From Deroplatys truncata (taxonomy: Eukaryota > Arthropoda > Insecta > Mantodea > Mantidae): a stretch of 64,000 nt of DNA. Of the stretch, positions 45,847 to 56,510 are shown piece after piece. A model generated the notes under the pieces. It worked only from the letters and a program-made list of their open reading frames with translations, was not told the origin of the DNA and did no database searches. The stretch's first letter is position 1. Each line of letters starts with the position of its first letter. Made by a program: the position numbers and the translations under genes. The stretch covers positions 216,357,290 through 216,421,289 of the forward strand of contig CM060990.1 of NCBI GenBank assembly GCA_030765065.1, given 5' to 3'.

Positions 45847-46074
45847 GTGGCCACTGTGGAAGAGAATTCACAAGTAATCCTCCATGATTTAAATGCCCCA
45901 CCCTGCGCGTGGAATGAGCTCACCGAAAAGGCAAAGAAAACTAATATGTGGCTCCAAAATCGTTTCTACGGGATTCTGTGGGTGACCACTAGCTTTAACA
46001 TGACAATAGAGGAGGCACCTGAATGTACATATTTTGTGAAAGGCAATTCGCCTCAAAAGGCGCTTAAAATTTAA
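45847..46074 (+). CDS. conserved-looking hypothetical protein of the Polinton
   Basis: A 75-codon frame (starts ATVEENSQVILHDLNAPP; the printed Met is at 45,847). It contains KKTNMWLQNRFYGILW and CTYFVKGNSPQKAL. The pattern NxWLxxxxHGLxW...YVKG is one I associate with a small uncharacterised protein in arthropod Polinton-like elements; the match is weak. Function unknown. The next gene, the minor capsid protein, follows after 190 bases. Confidence 0.4.
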   Translation: MATVEENSQVILHDLNAPPCAWNELTEKAKKTNMWLQNRFYGILWVTTSFNMTIEEAPECTYFVKGNSPQKALKI

Positions 46075-46263
46075 ATATAGTTAATATCGAAACTCGCTGT
46101 TGTAAAAAATTGAATTTTGAAACTCCCATTTTAGATTTTCACTCATTTGGTGGCATTACACTGCGCTCGCTCGACGGCATTAGCTATCGCCGAGTGGGTG
46201 TGGGACAACAGATGGGATTTTTCTATTTATTAATGAGATCATTTCAAATATCAACATTTTACA

Positions 46264-46662
46264 ATGGATCCTCTGACAGAGTACTATGTCAATCAGAGCG
46301 GTGGAGCGCGTCTTGAACACTTCTATGGGCCCATGTACGTTGGGAGTCCTTACGTTCAACAAGGTCAAGGATTAGGCAGCTTTCTCGGAGGCCTCTTTAG
46401 AATTCTAAAACCTATTCTCTTCTCGGGGGCAAAATCTCTAGGCAAAACAACTTTATCTACGGGAGCCAATATACTCTCCGACATAGCTACCAAACAACCA
46501 GAAACCAGAATTAAAGGCATTGTAGTAAGGCGAATTACAGATTCTACAAAAGACGTTGCCAGGAAGTTGCAGAGAGGTAAAGGCAAAAGAAAAGAAAGAA
46601 AAACAAGAATGCGTAAAACCAAAAGAACCGCTAAAAATTCAGAAAGAGACATTTTCTCATAA
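46264..46662 (+). CDS. Polinton minor capsid (adenovirus pVI/pX-like, membrane-active) protein
   Basis: An intact frame of 132 codons. The N-terminal half has GQGLGSFLGGLFRILKPILF, a glycine-rich amphipathic helix followed by SGAKSLGKTTLSTGANILSD, the hallmark of the small capsid-associated proteins encoded just before the major capsid in Polintons and adintoviruses. The C-terminal third is very basic (RGKGKRKERKTRMRKTKRTA), suggesting DNA binding. Family members are compared with adenovirus proteins that disrupt membranes or condense DNA; this is by family knowledge. It is the only intact structural gene frame in this element, likely by chance as it is short. Confidence 0.8.
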   Translation: MDPLTEYYVNQSGGARLEHFYGPMYVGSPYVQQGQGLGSFLGGLFRILKPILFSGAKSLGKTTLSTGANILSDIATKQPETRIKGIVVRRITDSTKDVARKLQRGKGKRKERKTRMRKTKRTAKNSERDIFS

Positions 46663-46835
46663 ATGGACGTTGCTTAGAGACTGTTCATGTAGAAATTTAA
46701 GGGTGACATGATTAAATAAGAATTTAACATATTTGCTAGAAAACCGTTTCAAACGGCAGTAGTTTTAAATTTTTATAGTGTATAAAAACCCATTGCACCT
46801 GTAGAGCAATCAGTATTAGAATATGTTTTCCCGGC

Positions 46836-47976
46836 GATAATGAAAATTACATAGATTTAAATTGTTATTTGATAGTTAAGGGAAAATTCACGAAAATGGA
46901 TTTATCTGATGAAAAAGTTACAGGAGTAAATAATTTGCTACATTCGTTATTTAGTCAGTTAAGCATCTCTCTAAATGGAATTTCTATCACCCCTTCCGAA
47001 AATCTCTACCCTTATAGAAGCTATCTGGAAACAGCGTTAACCTATGGCCACGATGCCGACAAAAGTATCTCACAAATTGTTTTTGGTACTTAAATACCCA
47101 TCTTCATGGGCTTGCGGGAGAAGAGGCAGGCAAAAATGGAACTTTGGAGGAGATTCAAATTTTAGTTGGAAAGAGCGACGAAAAAAAAATCTAAAAAAAA
47201 TTGTCATGTATGGTAAACTCCATGGCGATTTGTTTAACGTATTTAAGTTTCTTCTTCAAGGCGTCAACGTTCAAATAAGATTAACAAAATCCAGATACTC
47301 ATTCTATTTGCTTAGTGAGGATACAAACCCAAACGCTAAATTTCAATTCCTAGATGCAGCATTATATGTTCGAAAAGTTAAAGCTTCGCGTAGCATCCTA
47401 GAATCTCGTTTGCGAACATTATCAAACTACGATTTAATTCGCGTGGATGCTAGATCCTTCACTTTTGGTCCCGGTCAGAGCACCATTTCCATAGATAATG
47501 CCATATTGGGACCTATTCCTAATAGAGTATTATTTGAAATGGTCAAAAATACAAATTTTACTGGAACTAATAATTTAAACCCATACGCGTTTCAACATTT
47601 CGGACTTACACATTTTGCCATGATCATAAATGGCCAACAATTTTCTTTAAAGGGTCTGTCAATAGATACAAGCCAAGTTCTACTATGGCCCAACAAACTC
47701 TGTTCTCATGTTCATATTCATCACAGAAATAACGGATTTCAAATCAACCACGACTTGTATATTATGGGGCATTTCTCGCTCCTCTACGATTTAACTCTGG
47801 CCAGCTCTGCTTTAGAAAGTCCTCTGCTTCAGAAGGTCATGCCAGTCTGCCCGTCAGCGGAAATGCTAGAATAGAGCTTAGATTTAGAGATAAATTAGCA
47901 GAGGCTATTACATGCATAATGTATTGAGAATATTACAATAATTTTCAAATTAATAAAGCTAGACGCATTTTTACCG
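46836..47976 (+). pseudogene. Polinton major capsid protein (double jelly-roll, F54H12.2-like), broken
   Basis: The capsid shell subunit. It starts across 46,836-47,093 with a conserved block: VNNLLHSLFSQLSISLNG then YPYRSYLETALTYG. After a frame change near 47,093-47,190, 47,200-47,874 reads MYGKLHGDLFNVFKFLLQGV, IRLTKSRYSFYLL, DAALYVRKVKASRSILESR, SFTFGPGQSTISIDNAILGP and NPYAFQHFGLTHFAMIINGQ. Similarity continues after another frame change (VSGNARIELRFRDKLAEAIT) to about 47,976. These blocks are the recognisable signature of the protein known in nematodes as F54H12.2. Total about 370 residues including breaks, slightly short because the segment around 47,700-47,800 is compressed. Confidence 0.9.
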
Positions 47977-47983
47977 GCTTCTA

Positions 47984-48430
47984 ATGAATAGTTTACAAAT
48001 TGAAAAGGCTTTGCACAACATTCCAAACTTTAAATGAGTATTTTCTTTTGACATGTTGCCTTTACATTTTAGTAAACCTGCCACCTTTGTTGTAACTTTA
48101 GACCCTCATATTCTGCCTGGTTCACATTCGGTAGCTGTTACTTTTGAAAACAACTTTTTGGTAAACTATTTTGATTAATATGGATTACCTCCCTTCATAT
48201 AATACTTAAGACCATTTATCTCATCACATGCATCACATTTAACCTATAACCAACGCCCGCTACAAAGTCTCTTCTCCAACGTGTGTGGCCAGCATGTATG
48301 CCTGTACACCCCTTACATCTGCACGAGAGGATACAACATGCCAATACAACAATTTGTTGCCATGCTAAACTCCGAGAATGCAGAACACCAAACACTGAAT
48401 TTGTTTCCCAAAGCGTTTGGTCCACAGAGG
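47984..48430 (+). pseudogene. Polinton cysteine protease (adenain-like, C5 family), broken
   Basis: Maturation protease for capsid proteins. Starts MNSLQIEKALHNIPNFK, where a TGA follows, then VFSFDMLPLHFSKPATFVV, DPHILPGSHSVAV (catalytic His in GSH; the Trp that normally follows is Ser), YFDxYG at about 48,175 (Asp/Asn position, with a TAA in place of Ser), and RPLQSLFSNVCGQHVCLYT with the catalytic Cys in NVCGQ near 48,290. The tail runs to FVAMLNSENAEHQ and on to about 48,430. The position after the major capsid is as in other Polintons. Three stops plus a frame shift near 48,190. Confidence 0.85.
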
Positions 48431-49265
48431 CTTTGCGATGGTGGTCAAACTTGAGGATGCAGTTCTACATCTACATTTCTTCGCAAAATGGTAAACTCAT
48501 CTCGAGAAGAAGACCTGCAAAGGCGCTACTACATCCGGAAACGGTCCTATATCGGCGGACATATTTCCTCTTTACGCAGCACTAAAATACTGCCAGGATG
48601 CATGGATTAAATTTATTAATTTTGTAGCATTGTCCTTGCGCTCAGTAGCGTTGGAAATTATTGCACCATAAAAAGGCCGACACGCGGAATATGTCCAAGC
48701 ACTCATTCGTTACTTGGCACCGAATCAGCTTACACACGTTGCATTATTATCGCTGACTAGGGTTAGGGCATTCGTCCAAGAGGTGAAGGACTGCTGAGGT
48801 AGCAGCAGTGCACCTTTAAAAAAACATGGCTTTTGCGACAAGGGGGCACTCCAGAGGTACTCCTACACGAACCTACGTCAGTCTGATTTCTGAAAGATTA
48901 TTATAAAGTCAAAGTACCTAACGACGAGATCGCCACCATGCATCGAGCCGCACCAGCAGTTCAGGTAAGCATGCCATCATCGAGCTAAACTATTTGTACC
49001 CCATAGATGGCCTCGAGCCATGTTGTAATAAATCTATAGTTTTGTAGACTTGTTGTGTCACTATGTAAATGTTTAGGACCATACTGGTCATACTGACACC
49101 TTCCACTCTTACCTGCATGTTAGATGCCAGATGCCCTTAAGGACATTCCCTTAGTCCGGGAAGTCCTTCCCGTGTGAGTTGCTCTACCCAGGTCGTCTCC
49201 AGCCACCCTCTTGAGATTCCTCTGAGCTACCCCTCCTTTATCCGTGGCATGTGTTGTAGTTGGCT
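48431..49265. other. unassigned Polinton segment
   Basis: No recognised domain. Short open stretches on both strands (48,283-48,585; 49,120-49,305 minus) lack motifs. Probably decayed coding or flanking sequence of the next gene. Confidence 0.35.
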
Positions 49266-49690
49266 GAGTCGTGATTGCCACACCCTCCTTACCCCTGCAA
49301 ATCAAACCGCGACAATATATCAGTCTGGGATATTTTCCTACAAGAAACTACGAACCTCATGTGGAGATTGGGGTGGCCAAAATGCAAGGAGTGATTCCTT
49401 CTTATTATTGCACCTCTTTGCTGCATCTTCTACCTAAACTGGCGGAACACATGTGCAAGACCAATCCTACAAGTGCGTAGAAGAGAATTTTCTTCTTAAG
49501 TGTAACGCAAAAAATATTCAAAATTGCACTAGAATTTAGGACTATGTGAAATCAATTATCTATTATGTAATAGTAACATTCTGCAGCATCAATTAGACAA
49601 GTATAATTTAGCAACAGATGATGTCTCAGCATTATGTACAATTAGATACTAATTCTAAAACATTTGTTATGCCTAAAGAACACTCATGAT
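49266..49690 (+). pseudogene. conserved Polinton hypothetical protein (fragment)
   Basis: The frame from 49,271 reads PRQYISLGYFPTRNYEPHVE and IGVAKMQGVIPSYYCT, then LLHLLPKLAEHMCKTNPTSA, then a stop and degraded pieces (SVTQKIFKIALEF, QLDKYNLATDDVSAL near 49,600). By memory, the pattern YISIGFYP..YxPxVEIGG...HLPxLxExxC occurs in an uncharacterised protein near the right end of arthropod Polinton-like elements. Function unknown. Early part lost or not recognised. Confidence 0.5.
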
Positions 49691-49929
49691 GTTTTGTTCT
49701 GTATGCTGTAATTAGCGATGAGTTGAATTCTACATTATTGTAAAATAAAATGTGAATAAAATTAATGTTCTGTGTTCTTCTTCTTACTTTCATAACCTCA
49801 TCCTACATCATCCACTTTCTAATAATTCATATTCAGCTAGGCATCAAGGTCGTATACTTGCAACATTGTAGTATGGTATTTGCATTCTGTATCACAAATA
49901 GCCTATTATGGCACACGACATATTATGCG
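49691..49929. other. Polinton segment before the right terminal repeat
   Basis: AT-rich. A 63-codon hydrophobic frame at 49,765-49,956 overlaps the terminal repeat and is not supported as a gene. Confidence 0.35.
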
Positions 49930-50497
49930 AGAGTGACGGGTGTAATTATTATTTAGCAAGTTTTACGATATCGTGAGATAATCGTTTTTCAGTCCATGTA
50001 ATTGCAATTGCAAACTTAGGAATCACTTTCAAATGTCTGTGTAAAACACATAGTTTATATTCATGTAAAGCCAATTGCAATAATAGGTGCCAAATACTTA
50101 CGCACGACATACACGTGTCATTCATCTTCTATTAACTTTGTGAGTTAACAATTTTTTTTAGTCGACGTGTTAATAAATACATTTAATTTTTATGTAATCA
50201 ACTATACATTTTAGTGAAAAAAGTATTTAAAAGTTATTGTTATTTTAATTGTTGGTTTTACTTTACGATATTTTCCCTTACTTCCTTCATGATAATTAAA
50301 ACTCCATGTCAGGTTAATTACTATCTTCAAGTTAAAGTTACATTTCCCGCAACGATCTGATTTGTTCAGTTGAATGTTTCTTCGCTTATCATCAGATTTT
50401 TAATTTTTCCCGCCAAACGATCTGATTGGTGGGAGGGGAGGTCACGTGACAAAATGCTGCATTTTGATTGGCGGGCTAAACGCGCCTCCTCACCACT
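49930..50497 (-). repeat. Polinton terminal inverted repeat, right
   Basis: Inverted match to 17,719-18,290, ending ...CTCCTCACCACT (AGTGGTGAGGAG on the other strand, compared with AGTAGTGACGAG on the left). Confidence 0.9.
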
Positions 50498-50503
50498 CTG
50501 GTG
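50498..50503. repeat. target site duplication of the Polinton, right copy
   Basis: CTGGTG, identical to 17,713-17,718. Confidence 0.9.
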
Positions 50504-51029
50504 AACAACTTCTGTGTATCCATTCTTGTTGGAAATAATATGTTAGTACGTTTATTGTTTTTGTGTATTATGAGTTAAAAATAGAAAGTGTGCCTGTTAA
50601 GTGTCACGCGGATTAAAGCAGTATTGTATGTTTAACGCTGTTTAGTATTCATAGAGACGGACTCGGTTCAGGATACAAGTCTTCTGCATCTCACATCAGC
50701 TCAAGTATCTCCAACGCATGTATCTTGATTGATTAATGTAATTAAACGCTACTCGTCGATCCGTGAATACGATTAAGTATTTTTGATTTATTAATGTAAA
50801 TAAGTGTATATGAATTGACTCGCACGCCTGGTCGTCATCGTATATGTGTGTGTTAAGGTGATTATTACGCGTGTATAATTATTATGACTAATAAAACATA
50901 TTTAATTCTTCTTTTGAGGGAATTTTTTTTGGGTTTATAACAATATTACATCACTTAGATGAATCCATGACTGAAAGGACAGAGTTATCGTAACGACACG
51001 TTAACGAGTGATTCTTTCGATGAAAACCC

Positions 51030-51260
51030 GAGGGCAGTCCATCCCGTTCACGCTGCTCCACTCGAGTGAGGGTCTCTCGCATGTGCTGGCAGAGACTAGC
51101 TAGTATCCCCTCCCTTCCCTCTCCATGCCACTCACGACCAGCCGTGCGCTCTCTCTAGGCGAGAGAGCCGAAGGCTCGCTCTTCCGTCCACCGATGAAGG
51201 CGCCGAAGTAGACATTTTAAGAGATTAAGAAGCTGGTGGCGGCCATTTTGGCTCCTGGGA
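51030..51260. other. GC-rich block of the left arm of palindrome 2
   Basis: Around GCGCTCTCTCTAGGCGAGAG and GCTCGCTCTTCCGTCCACCG, with a mirror copy at 62,110-62,330. The place in the arm and the character match 34,190-34,400 of palindrome 1, though base identity is low there. Confidence 0.6.
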
Positions 51261-51409
51261 AAAAGCAAGCATAAATCATTTGAAGGGTGATAAGGAACTT
51301 TGCGCTTCAAGATATTTTTCCAAGGTTTGTTTACACATAGAGCTGGCTCTGAAAAATAAATACGGTTAACATTATAGTTAAATATTACATAAGTTATTAA
51401 TAAATAAAT

Positions 51410-51700
51410 AATGAACTAAGTAAATAATGAAATATGGAGCGTACCCTAAACAAAACACCTTCCTTCTTACTCTTTTAATTAACTCTAGTTAAAGAACGCT
51501 CATAAATAAAACCAATACAAATATATCAAGACAGTCGATAAAGCACTCCATTCATCGCGCAATCACGTACATAAATAAATAAATAATGAAATACGGTGAG
51601 CGACCTAAACAAAACACCTTCCTTTTACTCTTTTAATTAACGCTATTTAAAGAACGCTCATAAATAAAACTCAATTGAAATATATAATGACAGTCGAAGA
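51410..51700 (+). repeat. ~170-bp tandem duplication
   Basis: ACAAAACACCTTCCTT and AAAGAACGCTCATAAATAAA occur in two consecutive copies (about 51,450 and 51,615). The mirror arm has the same pair at 61,660-61,900, so the duplication predates the inverted repeat. Confidence 0.8.
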
Positions 51701-52200
51701 AAAATACAGGGACTTTAAAACAGACGTTGTCGATAAAGTACCACACCCGCCAACGCAAGCACACGCGAGGGTTGGACTTTAAAACAGGCATTTTAGACAA
51801 AGTACCGCACTGCTAGCGCAAGCACACGCGTAGGCATGGATTTTAAAACAGGCATTGCCGATAAAGTACCACACCGCCAGCGCAACCACACGCGTACGCA
51901 GGGACTTTTAAACAATCATTGCGAGTAAAAAAACGCATCCATCACGCAAGCACACTCTTTCTGTCTCTCTCTCCTTTACAGGTAGGAACTTTAAAACAGA
52001 CGTTGGCGATAAAGCACTCCACGCGCATAGGCATGGGCTTTAAAACAGACGTTGTCGATAAAGTACCACACGCGCCAACGCAATCACGCGCATAGGCATG
52101 GACTTTAAATCAGGCATTTTCGATAAAGTACCGCACTGCCAACGCAAGCACACGCGTAGGCAGGGGCTTCAAAACAGTCATTCTCGGTAAAAAAACTGCA
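51700..52200 (+). repeat. ~65-bp minisatellite, left arm of palindrome 2
   Basis: Seven or so units with the core GACTTTAAAACAGGCATT, GATAAAGTACC, GCCAACGCAAGCACACGCG and TAGGCATG. Mirror at 61,190-61,640. Confidence 0.88.
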
Positions 52201-52667
52201 TCCATCACGCATGCACTGTCTCTCTCTCTCTGTCTCTCTCTCACTCTCTACATTACGCCAACGATTTATATAGCGGTTTACACACCCTTGCAAAAATATG
52301 TTGTACATCCTTGAAGAGGTTAAACCATGACGCTGCATTGTTTTTCCGCTGTACTTAGAATCTTAATGGATGGGATTCGAAAGGGGAACTAACATCTGTG
52401 CATGGAGGCCTCAAATTTAACGCTTGAGTGGATTTTAGCGATAGGTACACGTCTCCAAAAGAATTGTCCTGACTTATACACACGAAGGGATTTTTCCTAA
52501 GACATCGAGAGAAACAACGATAATTTATTTTTCATTACCAACGCTAAAATTATATTATCGTCAAGAAAGCTTATTTGTTTATTCCATTTAAACAGACTGG
52601 TGTTTCAGCCGCGATGTCTACAAATTATTCGATCCAACAGCATTCCAATGTAATAAATATCAGAATT

Positions 52668-52740
52668 CTCTGAGAGATATCGTGTCTATTCACATTCGAG
52701 AGGTCATAGGTTCGAATCTCGGTTAGATGATTTACGATGC
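52668..52740 (+). repeat. tRNA-like block in palindrome 2, left arm
   Basis: Contains ATTCGAGAGGTCATAGGTTCGAATC-type sequence, with GGTTCGAATCTC as a B-box-like motif. The mirror copy is at 60,612-60,680. Confidence 0.55.
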
Positions 52741-52766
52741 AAGGGTAAGCCCTCATATTAAAGATC

Positions 52767-52774
52767 TTCATAAC
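52767..52774. repeat. target site duplication of hAT-2, left copy
   Basis: TTCATAAC; the right copy at 55,061-55,068 is TTCACAAA (6 of 8 identical). The uninterrupted right arm of palindrome 2 (60,593-60,600) has the complementary TTCATAAG, which confirms the empty site. Confidence 0.7.
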
Positions 52775-55060
52775 TTGGGCTAGGATTTTTATGATAGGGC
52801 ATATATTTTTTGGTAGGACTGACATGCTCCTTAAATACATATAAATGCTTCTTATGAAACAGCGAAATGAATTAACCTAGTTTGCTAAGTCATATTTTTG
52901 CATATATGGCCACTTCTCTCTGATAGAGCATATTTTAGTAAGTAAATGGTCATATTCGTCATATTTTCACACTTTCAAGAAGAAAAGAACTTTCTCATGC
53001 AATTTATTTATTCCGTGTTACATTTCCCAGAATTGCGCACCTCACCTCATTTTGTTTCCTGGAAAATGGCAAGTATCTACATTCCTTCCCTGTTTGTTTT
53101 GAATTCACAATATGGACTTCACCCTTACGCATCAGTGAGTTTGTGTAAGCTATTGTTACTCTATGAACAGGTATCTGATTAAGTTATTCTGGACTCTGGA
53201 CTGCAGACAAGTGTCTAATTCACTCATTGTGTTATTCAGTCTTATTGAAGTCGTAAGCGTGTGCAGTACAGTTCAGAAAAAAATGCCTAAAGTGAAGCAA
53301 AATGTTCAAGTAAAACTAAAAAAGTTTGTGTCTCTATATGGTGAGAAAGTATTTTCAAGTGATGGTAAAATACTCTATTGTAAACTGTGCGACGTAAGAG
53401 TAACTGCGGAGAAGTCATTTAGTGTTCAGCAGCATGTGGTAACAGATAAACACAAACGTGGAGTACAACGGATTGAAAATGAAAAAACACTACAGCAAAT
53501 GTTCCTAGGGGAATCCCGCCAGTCTTATTCACCATTCTGCGAAGAACTTTGTACAGCTTTCCTTTGTGCTGATATTCCCTTAAGTAAACTAAACCATCCA
53601 AAATTTCGTGAATTCTTAGAAAAATACACAGGCAAACCTCTTCCTGATTCTTCCACATTAAGAAAGAACTTTGTCAGCCGAAGCTACGAAAAAACAATAC
53701 AACAAATCAGACAACAGCTCGTAAATAAAAAAAATTGGGTATCAATTGATGAAACTACAGACTCTATGGGAAGATATATATATCAAATGTCATTGTGGGA
53801 ACTTTGAAAGAAGATAATCCAGGCGAAAGGTTTCTAATAAACTGTGAACATTTAGAAAAGGTAAATTTTTCCACCATTTCTAAGTTGTTCGAAAGATCTA
53901 TGGGTGCCATATGGCCCGAAGGTGTTAAGCATGACAATGTACTTCCCTTCGTAACGGATGCTGCACCTTATATGGTGAAAGCTGCCGATTCTCTAAAAGC
54001 ATTGTACAGTAAAATGGTGCATGTGACTTGTTTAGCTCACGCCTTGCACCGAGTTGCAGAGGAGATTCGTAGTAAATTCAGTGAAGTTGACAAATTTATT
54101 GGATATGTCAAAAAGATATTTTTGAAAGCCCCTTCACGGGTTGTAGCATTTAAGATGTTAGCTCCAGACATTCCCTTGCCACCATCTCCCATTTTGACAA
54201 GATGGGGGTCCTGGGTTGATGCCTGCAACTATTACTGCCAGAACTTAAACGTTGTGAAAAGCATCATTGATTCATTCGATAGCAGTGAAGCTACTTCAAT
54301 TGGACTAGCTCAAGAATTAATGTCTAATGGTGAAATTTCAGGCAAACTTTCATACATAAAATCAAATTTTGGATTTATTCCAGCTGTTATAACTGCTTTG
54401 GAGGGATCAGAAGTGCCACTGGTGAAGCAGATAGAACAAGTGATAAAAGTTGTGAATTAATTAGAGGGTGTTTGTGGTAAAGTGGGAAAATATGTGTGAA
54501 AGAAAATGGAAAAGGTGTTAGAAAACGAAGGGTATCATACACTGTGTTCCATTTCAATGATTTTATTGGGTGAAAAGGTCTCTCTTAATCATTCAGATTT
54601 AGATTCAAATGATATTGTTCATTTTAAATATGCTCCTCTTGTGTCAGCTGAAGTAGAAAGGAGCTTTTCGAAGTACAAGGCTTTGTTGGCTGACAATAGG
54701 AAATCTGTTTCATTTGAAAATTTGCACAAGGTCTTCATTGTGTTTTGCAACTCAGAGCTTATATGAAGTAGAATGAGGATGTAAAAAGCACATAGGTTCC
54801 TATAATGTTAATAAAAATCATACTGGAATGTCAAATGGCATAGTTTAGCTTGCTTGTCATGTGCATTTTATTCTCAAATAAATAGTTCATTATCAAAATT
54901 GACTTACTAATTTATTTTACAGTAGAAATTTTACCTCATTTTAATACTGTTAGGTCATATTTATTATGTTATTGTGCATATTTTGGTAAATTCTTGGTCA
55001 TAACAGCATATTCCTTTGTGCATATTATGGTGATTTTAGGTCATAAATATCCTAGCCCTA
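52775..55060 (+). mobile_element. hAT transposon (hAT-2) inserted in the left arm of palindrome 2
   Basis: Ends TTGGGCTAGGATTTTTATGA and the complement of TAGGGCTAGGATATTTATGA (18 of 20 identical). The mirror arm of the palindrome runs straight through the insertion point and so gives the empty site. The element is 2.29 kb, holds one transposase and is shorter and less damaged than hAT-1, whose ends are similar in the GG(G/T)TAGGATTTTTA core. Confidence 0.9.
53283..54766 (+). pseudogene. hAT transposase (CGGBP1-like group), lightly broken
   Basis: About 494 codons with one frame change and two stops. MPKVKQNVQVKLKKFVSLYG starts it; residues 35-60 form a finger (CKLCDVRVTAEKSF...HVVTDKHKRG) for end recognition. 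SIDETTDSMGRYI near 53,745 has the first catalytic Asp-Glu-Thr; a frame change follows at about 53,790. PFVTDAAPYMVKA holds the second Asp region, then HVTCLAHALHRVAEEIR, APSRVVAFK and TRWGSWVDA. In-frame stops occur at 54,458 and 54,500. The C-terminus has KYAPLVSAEVERSFSKYKAL with the catalytic Glu in the hAT dimerisation signature. Same architecture as the hAT-1 protein, clearly diverged in sequence. Confidence 0.9.
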
Positions 55061-55068
55061 TTCACAAA

Positions 55069-55990
55069 CGTGGATGTAACATTTTCCTACGGGGTATGAT
55101 ATACAGATTCTGTACTTGCGCAATGATTATTCGCCTAACAAAACTGAAAAGATGACTGTAACAGACCCTTGATTATTTAGATGTGCAGCGTCTAAGGCGG
55201 TATTGAATACCAGAGGGAAATCAAACTCTGAAATCAAACTAAAAAATACAAGGACTTTCTAAAAATGCATTCTTCTCTTAATAAATATATAACATAGGAC
55301 GAGAACTTTTTAAACAGCCCTCCCTTCGAAAGATATTTTGAATATTCCAGTAGAGAGATCGAACCATTACGAAGACTTCAAATATAAATTTCATATTTGT
55401 TTAAAATCTTTTTCTAAAGACCCAACACCAGTGATCTTCGAGAAATTCGACAATGCGTTATTCAGTTGCACACCCCTTGCAAAATATGTTGTACATCCCT
55501 GAAGAGAGTATACCGGGGGTCTCGGGAAATTCCCGGTAGCTGGATACCGTCCTATAGCCCATTAACGGACAATGTCAAACCCTTTCCCATTAAGGCGTGT
55601 ATTGTGTTTTAAAACGATTTCTCATTCTCCTGAAAAGACCATACTTAGCGGAAAACCCTGCTCATATAGATGACGGTGTAAATATCCTAACTTGTTATTT
55701 ATATACTCCTCAAATACAAGAATTGTTTGCATATACCGATAATAAACCAATTTTATGGTATGCTAAACAAATAAATATGATATGGAGATGGTGATATGAA
55801 GAGTATCGTATTTAGAATTAAAATGGGAGAAAGAATTCAACTTAGCATTTGAGTGTATCTGATATTTTTCTTTATGTGTCTGAAACAAATCGTTTTACGT
55901 CTGCTTTATACATAAATGAAATCCTTGATGAATGACAGTCTTATTTAACATTGGTAAAAGGTGTTTAAAGCCTGTTTTGATAAAAACTAC
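55069..55990. other. non-coding part of the left arm of palindrome 2
   Basis: Mirror of 59,650-60,590. Contains the block TAGCTGGATACCGTCCTATA. The open frames at 55,597-55,794 and, in the mirror, 60,184-60,525 are not conserved between the arms as proteins and are rejected as genes. Confidence 0.6.
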
Positions 55991-56240
55991 TTCGTGGTAA
56001 CGTGTGAGGTTTGATTTCGAGAGGTCGCGGGTTCGATTCCCTGTGATCACGCCGTCTGACATTAGGATCTGCATGAAGGTCTACGAATACATAGATACAG
56101 TTTAAGCCCTCCCATTAACGGTTTTTATAAGCAGGGGTTCAGACTGTAACGTCTATGTACTGCATTCGGAAGTTGTGAGTTCAATTCCCAGCAGCTGACA
56201 CTTCTGACCCCCGGAATTTTTCGGGTTTCCCTGGTTGCTA
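55990..56240 (+). repeat. pair of tRNA-like blocks, left arm of palindrome 2
   Basis: The first has GGTCGCGGGTTCGATTCCC (B-box fit GGTTCGATTCC) at about 56,020; the second has GGGGTTCAGACTGTAACGTC and GTGAGTTCAATTCCCAG at about 56,140-56,200, followed by TTTTTCGGGTTTCCCTGG and AGGCGAATGC. They resemble the heads of tRNA-derived SINEs joined in tandem. Mirror copies at 59,440-59,640. Confidence 0.7.
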
Positions 56241-56510
56241 GGCGAATGCTGCGAAGGTTTATTACAACACCGAATATTTTACTCCACCGCGTTTCCCTAC
56301 ATTCTCCTTTTACTCAGGCTTTCATCTCTCCGGCTCTGACTGGTAATATTTAATGCTGAACATCGGCACTTATGCGATACAAATGCTTTATGAATAAAAA
56401 ACGTAGATGTATATTGCATGTAGCTAAAAGGACAGGGATGGCGTAGTGTTTAAAACAGAAATTTGTGCACCCTCGAGGTGAAATACAGTGAATACCTCAA
56501 AACATGCATT
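56240..56510. other. non-coding part of the left arm of palindrome 2
   Basis: Mirror of about 59,165-59,400; no other feature. Confidence 0.5.

Larger units (their letters stand above)
17719..50497 (+). mobile_element. Polinton/Maverick (adintovirus-like) element, degraded, carrying a nested 18.9-kb insert
   Basis: The span has an exact 6-bp duplication at both sides, AGT...ACT termini and long terminal inverted repeats. Without the nested element (25,512-44,383) it is about 13.9 kb, slightly below the usual 15-20 kb. All recognisable genes lie on the plus strand: DNA polymerase B, packaging ATPase, conserved hypothetical, integrase (split by the insert), minor capsid, major capsid, adenain-like protease and a second conserved hypothetical. 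The gene set is that of virus-like transposons that replicate with a self-encoded polymerase, integrate with a retroviral-type integrase and may form particles. Every gene carries frameshifts or stops, so this is an inactive endogenous copy. Confidence 0.95.
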
